Below, piece by piece: positions 22,560 through 33,099 of a stretch of DNA of 64,000 bases (position 1 is its first letter; each line of letters starts with the position of its first letter). The notes below the pieces were generated by a model. The model worked only from the letters and a program-made list of their open reading frames with translations. It did no database searches and was not told where the DNA came from. Source of the stretch: Hofstenia miamia. Lineage: Eukaryota > Xenacoelomorpha > Acoela. Both the position numbers and the translations under genes were made by a program. The stretch covers positions 311,321 to 375,320 of the forward strand of contig SCFE01000070.1 in the NCBI GenBank assembly GCA_004352715.1, given 5' to 3'.

Positions 22560-23626
22560 CAGTGCTACCCTATTTGTCTCACATTTTATTATCTAGCTCA
22601 ATAAACCATCTCAGTTGTTCTATTATCTCTGCTCAAGTAATAATAGCATGTAACTGCCATGCATTCATGCTAGCCAACAGCACAATGTCATCACAGTGTA
22701 ATATTTTATAGGCGCCTGTTCATGTTGCATTTGAAAGAAAGCTTTTTTATAACTACACATATCTGTATCCATTGCCTAATGTAGTCAACTTTTTGGGCTG
22801 CTACTGTCTAGGAACTAGTTGTTATCCCCAGTTCAGAAGAATGACTCCCAAATTGTCACTAGAACTTAAGCAATTATTCTAACAACCATCAGGTTAAATA
22901 TAATAATAGTAAAAACAAGGCAAACACAGTTTTGGTGAGATAAAATCAATTGCTCTTTCTTTACAGTGTCTCTCACATTTACACAAAATCATAATTTTTA
23001 CCTGTCTTTGTTTGCAACTTAAACATCATGTTTTCCCTCATGAATTAAGATTGAACAATAACAAATTAGAACCCATTGAGGGGACATTACATTTGCTTCA
23101 TGAATTAAGCTCAAAAATAAAATTATGTCTTAAAGACATCACTAGAAATTACAAAAATAATGTGGTTGGTACTTTTTATCAACATACAAAATCTTGAAAC
23201 TGACATAGGGAACCTTGAGATTGACATAGCAAATCATTATAACAATTAGAACAAAAAATTTAGCATGAATGAGGTATACATATCAATTATATCAAAAGAG
23301 ACATCAAAATTTAGTTTTAGCAGTTATTTATTGAGTGGTAATCTAGCTAAATGATAAAATATTATACTTGATTTCATAACAAAAACTCAGATAAATATTT
23401 TAATGTAAATATGAGAAAATTTTAAATTACCCATCTAATGTTATTAATCTTCATACCTCATTCATGCTAAAATTTTGTTCATATTGTCATAATGATTTGC
23501 TATGTCAATCTCAAGGTTCCCTACATTGGTTTCAAGATTTTGTATGTTGATAAAATGTACCAACCAAATAATGTAAGTAAAGGAAATTAAAAGAAAATGG
23601 GCACTTTTTCCCTGAGTGACTCTACA
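22560..23626 (-). repeat. Third, diverged LTR of the gypsy family
   Basis: Blocks shared in order with the two LTRs of the 10.5-21.8 kb element: TCTAGCTCAATAAAC, GTTCTATTATCTC-GCTCA, GCATGTAACTGCCATGCATTC, GGCTGC-CTGT-AGGA-CTAGTTGT, and an exact end CCCTGAGTGACTCTACA at 23610-23626. It is more diverged than the other two and carries the 404-bp hairpin element. The start is unclear, somewhere in 22300-22560. Confidence 0.65.
23163..23566. mobile_element. 404-bp hairpin MITE with 7-bp target duplication
   Basis: It starts TGGTTGGTAC and ends GTACCAACCA, a perfect 10-base terminal inverted repeat. The inverted arms extend about 120 bases each way, e.g. AACCTTGAGATTGACATAGC against GCTATGTCAATCTCAAGGTT. 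AATAATG flanks it exactly on both sides (23156-23162 and 23567-23573). The centre (about 23290-23445) is AT-rich and non-coding. It sits inside the third LTR and is therefore younger than it. A non-autonomous DNA transposon is the natural reading; the superfamily is not assigned. Confidence 0.85.
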
Positions 23627-23657
23627 CAAATGCATTTTGACAATTTTAAGGACAAAC

Positions 23658-23947
23658 CAGGGTTTTCAATTACTCAGAATGTTAAGAACTTGAACTCAAA
23701 AAAACTTGAAACTTGATCAGATAACTTGGAAGAGAAATCATCAAAACTTGATTGAAATCCCACTTTAAAATACCAGCAAAAATTAAATTGTTTTAAATTT
23801 CAATTTCCCTACCCATCAAAAATAACTATTTTTTAGCTTAGAATAACTGTACCCTAAAAAAATTCAGAATTAGAAGAAAAATTTATCAAACTTCAACTCA
23901 AAATGTAAGAACTCAAACTCAGTCAAAGTAACTCAAACTTGACCCAG
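23658..23947. mobile_element. hAT-like MITE, copy 1 (diverged)
   Basis: It begins CAGGGTTTTC-ATTACT and continues with repeated AACTCAAAC and AACTTGA words, ending near CTTGACCCAGGG. Start, subrepeats and length match the better preserved copy at 44422-44755. The right terminal repeat is worn. Confidence 0.55.
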
Positions 23948-24357
23948 GGACGTGAGAATGACTTAAATGATAGTGGCATCTTAGGAACTGAATTGGATCA
24001 ATTTTATATTTTTTAAATAAACCTTTTGAATCAGCATAATTTTTGAAGTTTTTGTAATATAATATATTTCATTATCTTACTCTCATTTCTTGAAAAAATT
24101 TGGGGGAGCAAAACATATATCTTGCCCTGAAAGATTACACAAGCCTACATTTTGAAAAAAAGTTTCTGCAAATTAAAACAGAACACTGTTTTCTAATGTA
24201 ATTTTTTGCGCTGATTTCAAATATCACAATTGCTTTTTTCAGAAAAGACTAGAAAAAAAGTTGCACATCAATTTATATAATTATATATATATTATTATTT
24301 ATATAATTATATATAATTATATTCCATTATATTTTACATTATAATGTAAAATACAAT
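23948..24357. other. AT-rich flank of the assembly gap
   Basis: No gene. The last 80 bases are mixed ATATAATT repeats and a short palindrome, ATTTTACATTATAATGTAAAAT, which may explain why assembly stopped here. Confidence 0.5.
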
Positions 24358-25357
24358 NNNNNNNNNNNNNNNNNNNNNNNNNNNNNNNNNNNNNNNNNNN
24401 NNNNNNNNNNNNNNNNNNNNNNNNNNNNNNNNNNNNNNNNNNNNNNNNNNNNNNNNNNNNNNNNNNNNNNNNNNNNNNNNNNNNNNNNNNNNNNNNNNNN
24501 NNNNNNNNNNNNNNNNNNNNNNNNNNNNNNNNNNNNNNNNNNNNNNNNNNNNNNNNNNNNNNNNNNNNNNNNNNNNNNNNNNNNNNNNNNNNNNNNNNNN
24601 NNNNNNNNNNNNNNNNNNNNNNNNNNNNNNNNNNNNNNNNNNNNNNNNNNNNNNNNNNNNNNNNNNNNNNNNNNNNNNNNNNNNNNNNNNNNNNNNNNNN
24701 NNNNNNNNNNNNNNNNNNNNNNNNNNNNNNNNNNNNNNNNNNNNNNNNNNNNNNNNNNNNNNNNNNNNNNNNNNNNNNNNNNNNNNNNNNNNNNNNNNNN
24801 NNNNNNNNNNNNNNNNNNNNNNNNNNNNNNNNNNNNNNNNNNNNNNNNNNNNNNNNNNNNNNNNNNNNNNNNNNNNNNNNNNNNNNNNNNNNNNNNNNNN
24901 NNNNNNNNNNNNNNNNNNNNNNNNNNNNNNNNNNNNNNNNNNNNNNNNNNNNNNNNNNNNNNNNNNNNNNNNNNNNNNNNNNNNNNNNNNNNNNNNNNNN
25001 NNNNNNNNNNNNNNNNNNNNNNNNNNNNNNNNNNNNNNNNNNNNNNNNNNNNNNNNNNNNNNNNNNNNNNNNNNNNNNNNNNNNNNNNNNNNNNNNNNNN
25101 NNNNNNNNNNNNNNNNNNNNNNNNNNNNNNNNNNNNNNNNNNNNNNNNNNNNNNNNNNNNNNNNNNNNNNNNNNNNNNNNNNNNNNNNNNNNNNNNNNNN
25201 NNNNNNNNNNNNNNNNNNNNNNNNNNNNNNNNNNNNNNNNNNNNNNNNNNNNNNNNNNNNNNNNNNNNNNNNNNNNNNNNNNNNNNNNNNNNNNNNNNNN
25301 NNNNNNNNNNNNNNNNNNNNNNNNNNNNNNNNNNNNNNNNNNNNNNNNNNNNNNNNN
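24358..25357. other. Assembly gap, exactly 1000 N
   Basis: A run of exactly 1000 N, a round number that suggests a placeholder rather than a measured length. It truncates the broken gene at 25358-26232. Confidence 0.98.
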
Positions 25358-26232
25358 AGATGTTTCCTTTGTCACCTTTGTATATACCAAAGGAACAATG
25401 ACTAAATTGATTTTATTTATCAGGACAGCTTTGAAACATTTGGAGGATGAATCTAGAAACAAATACCAGTTGTCAGCTTCACATGATTGATTTAAGTATT
25501 GCAGAAGACCATCAAGATTGCTGCAAAAACACAAAGACAGTTGCATGTCAGTTTCATAAAATTGACTTAGCTCATTTTCCCAATGCCAGTACCACCAAAA
25601 TGTTGTTTCTGCAGCTAAAAGATTGTTTGCCTTTAAATGTGATCCCAGCTTCTGAGCATTTTCTTTGCTTAGCCCCAAATCACGAACTATTGCATCTAAC
25701 TTTGTTTGAGACAGTGGTATAGGATTTTTTTCAGCATGTGACACATACGAAGAGTCTTGTTTGGAATTGTCAGAGTCACTGTTGGAATTTTCATTGCTGC
25801 TTGTGGATTGAGAACTTAATTCTGTGGAGGAATTAGGTGGTACTCTTGATCCATCGCCATCAACAAGCGTCACAGATGAAACTGATTTGAACTTTTGATC
25901 TTTTCGGCATTTTCCTTTGGAAATGTTCTGGCAAAAGAAGCAATCGAAGGGATGACTTTCAGGTTCCCTCCAAGACATGGGCCAATTAAATGAAAATACT
26001 TTTTTCTGCTTGTGTTTCCACTAGCCCAAAAAGTCAAACCACCAATACATGTCATACACACCTTTTGAGGAGCCCAAACCTTATTCTTATCACCAAGCTT
26101 GATTGGAAAGAAATATTTATTGTATTGCCTTTCCATGGTGTTTGTATTCTTTTTCAAATTTCAAGCCGGTGATAATTTTCCACATATGTAGCAGAACCAA
26201 TTAGGATTGCAAATTTGTCTTCTGTCTTTCAT
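25358..26232 (-). pseudogene. Broken gene with paired Cys motifs; family recalled, function unknown
   Basis: From an ATG at 26232 the minus strand reads MKDRRQICNPNWFCYICGKL, a stop, then KLGDKNKVWAPQKVCMTCI. After a frameshift in an A-run near 26000 it reads PMSWREPESHPFDCFFC, an acidic Ser/Asn-rich linker, GLSKENAQKLGSHLKANNLL and WYLFLDSSSKCFKAVLI, running into the gap. Four CxxC pairs suggest zinc binding. I recall uncharacterised invertebrate proteins with the same order of blocks (CYIC, WAPH-CC, WREP-CYFC, LFIDSSKRSLKAVL) that occur in many copies. I know no function and cannot name a domain. The stop and the frameshift mark it as dead unless they are sequencing errors. Confidence 0.6.
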
Positions 26233-26489
26233 TTTGGAAAGAAATACCTTTCAACTGATTTGCTTTTTTATATAGCAAAGTGGAAATGGCAATTAGCCAA
26301 ATGTCTTTATTTGTTCAAATCACTATTTAAGGTGTGGGAAGGCGCCAATGATAACAAATTGATGAGTCATGTATGCTTCGGAAGGTTTAATTAAATATTG
26401 GCAGTTATTTTTGTCGAACCTATATTGGATAAACTGAATCATTCGCTGCAGACAGGCAAAACAAGATTAAGAGTATATTTTATGTCGGC
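26233..26489. other. Intergenic, no feature
   Basis: Nothing recognised. CpG becomes clearly more frequent from here rightward. Confidence 0.4.
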
Positions 26490-26800
26490 TTTAAAAAATC
26501 TATTAATATTTTCGAGAAAAGCTATAAAAAGGAAGTTATCGAAATTTATGCAATTAAGCAACATAACTGCTTGTCTAACATTTGAAATGGTTATAACTTC
26601 GTTTTCTTTGTCATTTTTGCAAAACGAAGTGTTTACCTAAAACTTTTATCGTTAATTTTATAATGTAACATTTTTTTACAATATCTGAATTAATTGGTTA
26701 TGTTGCTTAATTGCATGAATTTTGAAAACTTCAAAGGCGTGTATCTTTTTTTTATAGCTTTTCTCGAAATTATTAATGGAATTTTTGAAATCAGTGTAAA
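26490..26800. repeat. Foldback repeat with nested hairpin
   Basis: The left arm (26490-26571) and right arm (26690-26800) are inverted copies: TTCGAGAAAAGCTATAAAAA and ATGCAATTAAGCAACATAAC are found in both when one is reverse-complemented. The spacer holds a second small inverted pair, AACTTCGTTTT against AAAACGAAGT. Because of this, translations of opposite strands share the peptide ISRKAIK and FSKFMQLSNIT. Non-coding foldback element. Confidence 0.7.
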
Positions 26801-27969
26801 AATCGACCTAAAAAGTTGTATTAATTTGCGCGTTGCAAAATTGACACAGGTTAGTGTTATTATTGGGGAAATCTTTTGCCCCCTACTTCTCGCGTCCTTG
26901 TCTTGACCTGGCAAACATGTAGTAAAATGTTTTTATGAACCAGTTGAGTTTGTGCTTGTATTTCAATTTTAATAAAGGCTTATTTATCAATCAATAAAAT
27001 TTTCTTAGATTAATATTGCTGATATGCAAATAACAATTATTTTTTCCTGACATAAAATTATTAATATTTGATAATGAATATTGAATTACCAAATCACAAG
27101 AGGGCAAACTGATCTTTATTTTTATTAGTAATAAATTCATGGTGACGGAAAGAAAGATTTTGTGAATGAAAAAAATTCTGAAATTTATATATTTGCATAT
27201 ATCATTAAGGAATTTAGCAATTATGTTCATCGTAAATGAATAATTGGTTAATTAAGTCTAAATATTACACTATCTACTAATTAACAGATAATTTACAGTA
27301 TAAGATATTTTTTTAATTTTTGTATCATTAGATAATTGGTTTTACTTTTTCGCCTGTCTTAGTGGTGCGATATATTATTTTCGTCAAGTTAAAGTTCACA
27401 ATATAATAGGAAGTCGTAAAAACTTTTCTGTTGCAGGCCAGTCAATCTTCTCCGATTTTACTGAAATATTTGAGGGGTGTCGATATATAACTTGGTCGGT
27501 AGCTCAATGGATCTAGTGGTTTTTATGTAACGGTGAAATATCAGATTGCCTTAAAAGTGCAGTACGATAGTTTGCTGGATCCACAAGATTTATTAGCATC
27601 TAGTTTACAACATTTCTAAGATCGTGATAGGAAATTAAGTTGAAATGAAACTGTTACCTTATTCGTATATCAGATTGTTGAGATGAAAAGTTTCCATTTT
27701 CTTCAAATTTACAATTGAATTTACCCATATTTTCAAAATTTCTGTTTAACATATTTGCGATATTCTTATTTTTCTACGTCCTATCATGCTTAATTTCTTC
27801 AATATTTATACTTAGCCCATTACTTTTACTAATGCTTTTATTAAGAAAATTCCATTTTTGGTTTGAAGTAATACTTCACCTTAGTTCGTACCTAGATTTG
27901 CTTCTCTATTTGATTAATTGCTTAGTGTGCTCATAATTAGTCCAATTAAGATTGATGTGATCACGGAAT
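26801..27969. other. Intergenic, no gene seen
   Basis: AT-rich with scattered CpG. A tRNA-like phrase at 27493-27509 was examined and rejected. Nothing else recognised. Confidence 0.45.
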
Positions 27970-28543
27970 CACGGGTTGGTTAATCACTGGTCGCAATTTA
28001 GTGTTAATTAATTTGGTTCGCAGGGGAGCTACTTGATTTAAGGCTTTGATGATTTCACGCGCGATAAATATTAACATACTATCGGCATCATTAAAAGTGT
28101 AGGTTAGATCAAAGCATATATTATTCAAGAGGTCTAAAAATTTCTGCTCATAAAATTGTTAAAGTCCCTAGAATAACCAACCTTCCTATTTTGTCTTCCA
28201 AACTTATGGTTACTAACATAGTGCAAAGATTGTGATTCAAACATATATGTTTTGTATTTATTACAACTATCGGATAAAAAATAGTCAATTAAATTAGAAA
28301 ATCTAGTTGATTGGTCTTATTAATAGTTTGAAAACCGAAAATATCACAAATATCAATTCGCTTGGATTCAATAGAATTTAAGTAATTGGAATTAGACAGG
28401 ATGAGGTTGAGGACAGATTGAGCGAGGTCGTTGATAGCAACGAGGAAGAAGAGAACTGCAAACACAGAACCTTCATTAGCACCATTAGAGACAAGAGCAG
28501 GAGAAGAAATAGACGAGTTGATTTTGACATAATCCCATTACCA
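27970..28543 (-). pseudogene. LINE ORF2 fragments in scrambled order
   Basis: Reading the minus strand from 28543: first an RT palm piece, ALVSNGANEGSVFAVLFF and LVAINDLAQSV, corresponding to the GVPQGSVLGPLLFLIYINDL box of LINE RTs. Directly after it (from about 28384) comes endonuclease C-terminal sequence, DICDIFGFQTINKTNQ then TRFSNLIDYFLSDS and LHYVSNHKFG. Then comes the endonuclease-RT linker with DADSMLIFIAREIIKALNQV and APLRTK, ending near 27970. In an intact LINE the endonuclease and linker come before the RT, so two pieces are joined in the wrong order. Frame changes are present. APE-type non-LTR element; clade not assigned. Confidence 0.75.
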
Positions 28544-29285
28544 TTGGGGAATCCGCTTTAGGAATTATAAAATATTGTTATGAATATTTTCCTCAATTTC
28601 AATATACCATTATTTCAAATAATCTAGAAAATATAAATTCGTTACTCGACTATTAAACTTGGAATCTGCTCTGAATAAAATCGGAGTCTACACATTTTTA
28701 GATATGGTATTCCTCAATGAAATTAGACTAAATATATCTGTTTAACCCCGTTTCTAGTGTTTTAGATTAGTATTTTGTAGTAACTGCTTCGATTTTCATT
28801 TCTCTTGATAACTTTCTTTACAATAGATTTTCAAATTATAAGTTATGAATTCTTTACAAAAATTTTGCACATGTATTGAAATATTTTTCTAGTGATTTAA
28901 ATTATTCATTGTAGCTTCAGTATTAGGCAGCACATGTAAAATGTGGGTATACTTATCGAGTTAGCTTGCATTGTACGAGTGTTTTTATATAGATTGTGTA
29001 TAATTAATTTTATGCGATAATACCGTTTTTCAACGCGGTCAAGCAAACCTTCTGAAGTATCTCAAAGCTTCGGAAATTCTTTGGTGATTTAAACATAATG
29101 GATTTCACAATTTTCATTTATGTTTTGCGTATGCTTGATATTGTGCAATTAATTTATTACGGGAACTCTATTTTTGTGCATGCTTTTGGATTTCCGTTTA
29201 ACAATTTTTCTTATAGATTGGCAGGAAATCTCCATGTACCTAGTGTTATTTCACCTTCTACTTTTAAATTAACCGACTATTTTAG
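28544..29285. other. Region upstream of the RNF146-type gene
   Basis: No gene recognised. TTTTAG at 29280-29285, directly before the ATG, fits a splice acceptor, so an upstream non-coding or short coding exon may lie here. I cannot place it or a promoter. Confidence 0.35.
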
Positions 29286-29765
29286 ATGGGGGAATGCCCT
29301 ATTTGCTTGCAGACTTGTATCCAGCCCGTAAAGTTAAAATGTAATCACACTTTCTGTTTTCTCTGCATCAAAGGTTCCATCATTACATCTTACAGATGTG
29401 CGATGTGTCGTGAGCCGATTTCATACAATTACTTTTCAGACTTAACATTTATTAAGGACGCGACGCCATCTAACGAATCAAATGTGTCATGGATGTACAG
29501 TAGCCGAGATAATAAAAGCTGGTGGGAATTTGATAGACGCTCTTGTGAGACAATTGAAAATTCTTACAATGATGACTCTGATGACACAATTGAACTTCTT
29601 ATTGCGGGAAATATTTATGTCATTGATTTTCGAAGAATGATTCAATACCCGCGACAGCATCCTAATCGTATAAGAAATATTCAACGGCGGCCTAAATTCG
29701 ATGATCTTGATATCATTATCAAAGGTATTGCTGGCATTAAATTTTCGACTAATCGATCTAATTAA
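29286..29765 (+). CDS. RNF146: RNF146 (Iduna)-type RING-WWE E3 ubiquitin ligase
   Basis: 159 residues in one open frame. A C3HC4 RING finger occupies residues 4-41 (Cys4, Cys7, Cys19, His21, Cys24, Cys27, Cys38, Cys41), starting ECPICLQTC as in RNF146. A WWE domain follows at about 67-137, with the WWEFD box at 79-83, IYVIDF at 110-115 and MIQY at 118-121. The C-terminus has a KGIAG block as in vertebrate RNF146. Family knowledge: RNF146 binds poly(ADP-ribose) through WWE and ubiquitinates tankyrase-modified proteins such as axin, so acting in Wnt signalling. The Tyr and Gln positions I recall as ligand-binding (Y111, Q120 here) are kept. The protein stops just after WWE and lacks the long tail of the human protein (359 aa). 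A TAG lies directly upstream in frame, so either this ATG starts the protein or an upstream exon splices at 29285. Confidence 0.88.
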   Translation: MGECPICLQTCIQPVKLKCNHTFCFLCIKGSIITSYRCAMCREPISYNYFSDLTFIKDATPSNESNVSWMYSSRDNKSWWEFDRRSCETIENSYNDDSDDTIELLIAGNIYVIDFRRMIQYPRQHPNRIRNIQRRPKFDDLDIIIKGIAGIKFSTNRSN

Positions 29766-30636
29766 TGTTCTTCATTTCCATCAAGAAAAACTTATAAATA
29801 TTTGTAAATACTTTTTATACATTTGGATTTTCGTATTTTAAATTTGAATATTACATCATAGTATGCTCATGTTCTGGACTTTGATTATTTATAAAGTATT
29901 GAAATGCTAGTTGATTTTATTGAATCTGATTTTTTTCGATATTTGCTGAAAGTTTTGCAACTACCTGATACAACATGTCAGCATTAATTTGCTAAGATAA
30001 GCCTAGAATGTCATAAACAACTATCGTAGCATCCTATAAGAGGCGTTTAAATCATTCAGTGGCTTCTTAGATTCATTTTTTAAGCTAGAGTTAATTTCAT
30101 CATTAAACACTTATTTTTACTTAAGGAATGCATCAATTTTGTTTACCAATATATGGTTTATTTATTTTTAGTTAAACCTTAATTATTAAAATGAAATCGT
30201 AATAGGGCAATCGAAATGGAAATGCAGAAAATGGATCGTTTGACGGGTTGAAATTAGCAACATTTCGCGTAGGGATGAAAAATTGAACGTGCAAGCAATA
30301 TTTTTTCTAGCTGATCATAAAATAGACTTGGGTTTTTATTTTACTAAAACAGCGTCTTGTTAAAAACAAAACGTAGGTTACATGAAAAATCTTGAATACC
30401 TAAAGCAAAAAATTTAACATCTATCAATCACCTCAAACAAAGCTGCCAGCGAATCTGAAACAGCAAGTGCTTCTTAGCACCACTGCAAACAAAAAATAGT
30501 TTAACCCTTTGAAATTTGGTGGTGCATATATGTCCCACCTAAACAAATTGGGTTTTCTAGGCTGCTATAATTAAGTTTATTTGCATTTTCCATGATTAAT
30601 CTTATGACAATGGCAAGTTAATATTTATAAATTTCA
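29766..30636. other. 3' flank of RNF146-type gene, no gene
   Basis: AT-rich. No canonical AATAAA was found close to the stop; weaker variants are present. Nothing else recognised. Confidence 0.4.
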
Positions 30637-30662
30637 TANTATATATATATATATATATATAT
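30637..30662. repeat. (AT)n microsatellite with one N
   Basis: AT run with a single N at 30639. It is followed at once by CAGTGGCGTAGCGTGG (30665-30680), a phrase of the kind seen at ends of animal DNA transposons. Confidence 0.85.
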
Positions 30663-30664
30663 AC

Positions 30665-32430
30665 AGTGGCGTAGCGTGGAAAATTTTGGACAAGGACCCC
30701 CTGATATAAAATGTTCATAAAAATATTTTTAAATACAACATTAATTTCATGTTAATTAAACATTATTTTATGTACACCTGTGTATATTTTGCAATGTGAA
30801 ATCAAAATATCTATGGATCTACAACGTGTACATTTTCATTTTTACATGGCCAATACAGTGGACCATGTTTGTGCTATTACATTTAAATCATTGATATCCA
30901 AAAGTTATGTGGCGTTTTTGGTAAAAGAGTTGTAGCTCTAATACATGTGTATGCTACCAAAACAATTAATAGTGATATTCATAATTCGAAATTAAACGTT
31001 TTGATTTCCGAATATTTCGGAATGATGAAGCTCCGCCATGCAACTTTTCAATAATACACCTGAATATTAGACTGATCAAGTTTATCATCTCTTTTTGTAT
31101 TCTTGGAAAACACAGCGAAAATTTAGGCATAATTCCAGAGTTGTACACAGAAGCAACAAGTAAAATTGTAGAGTATCGAGGAATTTGGAAAATCTTGGGT
31201 CAGCAGTAGATGTCTATGTATTCAAGAATGCATGCAAGCAAGCAGGGGTAGAGGTGCGCAATAAGTGATTGGAAAAACAATAATTGAAAATATTTCAAAG
31301 GTTTTAGGGAAAAACGAATAAATAATATATTTACAATAATTTTGTCATAATAAGATAGATTTGCAGATGCAAATTTTGCGGCTTGCAAAAGGTCTTACAC
31401 TCAATACTCTGAATAGACAGATATTATTCCAAACAAAGAATTCTGATCTATTAAAGCTGCCAATGAAGATGTTATTCATATGACCAGGAAAGGAATAATG
31501 TTTCATTCTGAAATAATTTCTTTTAAATTTGCAATATGTATAGAAACAAATTTAAATAGTTCATTTTGCAGCCGAAAATTTTTTAAATAATATATTTTTG
31601 ATAAAATTTGAAATACTATATTATACATTTCTGCATGCAAGCTATGATAAGAGACAAAATAATTTTCTAAACGAAAATAAAAAATATATTTTACATTTTT
31701 TTACTCAAGCCGTGTTATAAGAGGCCTAATAAAATTTAAGCCAAAACTATAAATGCAATATTAAATTGGCAGCAGTTGAATAAATTCTAAATCACAATGT
31801 GTTCTTACCAACAACGTAGCATGTAAACAAAACGGGGAGTTTTGAATATAGAATTCTTTGTTAACCAATAATATTCGCAAAATTCAATTTATCAACGGGC
31901 CCTGAATTTTAATTATACCCAATATCATCTTAGTTTAAACAAACTAATTAATTACTAATTTGAACATTTCTATTGTCAATGTGCGTGGCTGCTCCACACT
32001 AGCGAAGCTAATTTTTATAAACTAGAACTCTAGATGGTCGGAAGTTGTACTCTTGCATATAAAATTCACGATAAGTGGCAGTTATTTCGTGCAGATCGAA
32101 ACCCTTTCCTACTCTTTAACAAAACTAAAAGATGCAGTGTTCTTTTTCTAATTTCTAACATGTTTACGCCTAGATTAAGGCTTAGATTACCAGTAATAAA
32201 AACTTTATTGAAAGTCTTTGGGTTGAAATTATATATCCAAATAATAATAATGTAAGCAATTAATAAACATCTCCTACTGCTCGAATAAAACGCTCACAAA
32301 GTTTTTTCCAATAACTTGCAAACGAAAGTACAATCGCTTTAAAGTTAAATAATAATATCATGATAATTAGGATTGGAATAGGTAAGATATTCATTCTTCA
32401 GATAAATATTAACAATTAAAAACTGGTAAT
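30665..32430. other. Possible DNA-transposon end, otherwise no gene
   Basis: CAGTGGCGTAGCGTGG with a nearby ACCCCC tract looks like a transposon terminus. No matching inverted end was found to 32430. Short open frames here (e.g. 31148-30966, 31388-31200 minus) match nothing I know. Confidence 0.35.
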
Positions 32431-32439
32431 TTACCTGAA

Positions 32440-32990
32440 CAGCGTCATCAAATATACAAGCATACATACACATACAATAGGATAAAGCTCTATATACAAT
32501 AATTCTACCAAGCTAGTTATAAATTACTATCAAGATTTCAAGAATAAGATGCTGTATAATCATTATTGTAGAACTTGTATCCTAGCCATGCTTTACCCGA
32601 GATATACTTTTGTTTAAGGAAAATATTAATGTGCTTCTTAAAAGCTTGCAATCTTTCAATGTTCTTTATCTCTTTACTTAATGAGTTCCAAGTTTGAATA
32701 GCAGTATTAATGAACGATTTCTTCAAAACCTTTTTCTATACTTAATGCAGGTAAATTGTTTTGATCTGGAATACTGCTTCCGAATAAATCCATGCATTGG
32801 AACGATATTACAAGGTGGTAGTTTCTTGATGAGCTCAAAAAATGTTTACATTGTGTTCAATATGATTAGCTGTCTTGAGAAAAGAGTAGACCTAGAAATA
32901 TACAGCCTAGTTCTGAAAGAATTTATCTTTGAAACGTTTTTAATTGAATATTAATTAGAACCCTAAAGTACAAAACTTTATTAACACATT
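32440..32990 (-). pseudogene. LINE ORF2 C-terminal fragment
   Basis: The open frame 32726-32538 reads KKSFINTAIQTWNSLSKEI and then FKKHINIFLKQK. This matches the SFxPxxIxLWNSLPxxI-(S)FKxxL block that ends many non-LTR ORF2 proteins. Upstream on the same strand, in broken frames up to about 32990, are traces of the preceding region (RTRLYISRSTLF, HGFIRKQYSRSKQ). A 5'-truncated, dead LINE copy opposite in orientation to the neighbour at 33.1 kb. Confidence 0.7.
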
Positions 32991-33099
32991 TAACATTTCT
33001 TTAAATAAACAAAATATTTATTCTAGAATTAGTTTTACTAGTGAAACACCCATTGACTATTTTTTTAATTTCTAAAAACAGAGCTTCATATAACTATAT

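Noticed and set aside
24317-25978. A 553-codon open frame on the minus strand
   Set aside because: It is open only because 1000 Ns translate without stops. Only 25358 upward is real sequence, and the protein continues upstream in another frame.
27493-27560. GGTCGGTAGCTCAATGG looks like the D-arm of a tRNA
   Set aside because: No T-arm motif (GGTTCRANYCC) or pairing acceptor stem follows at the right distance.
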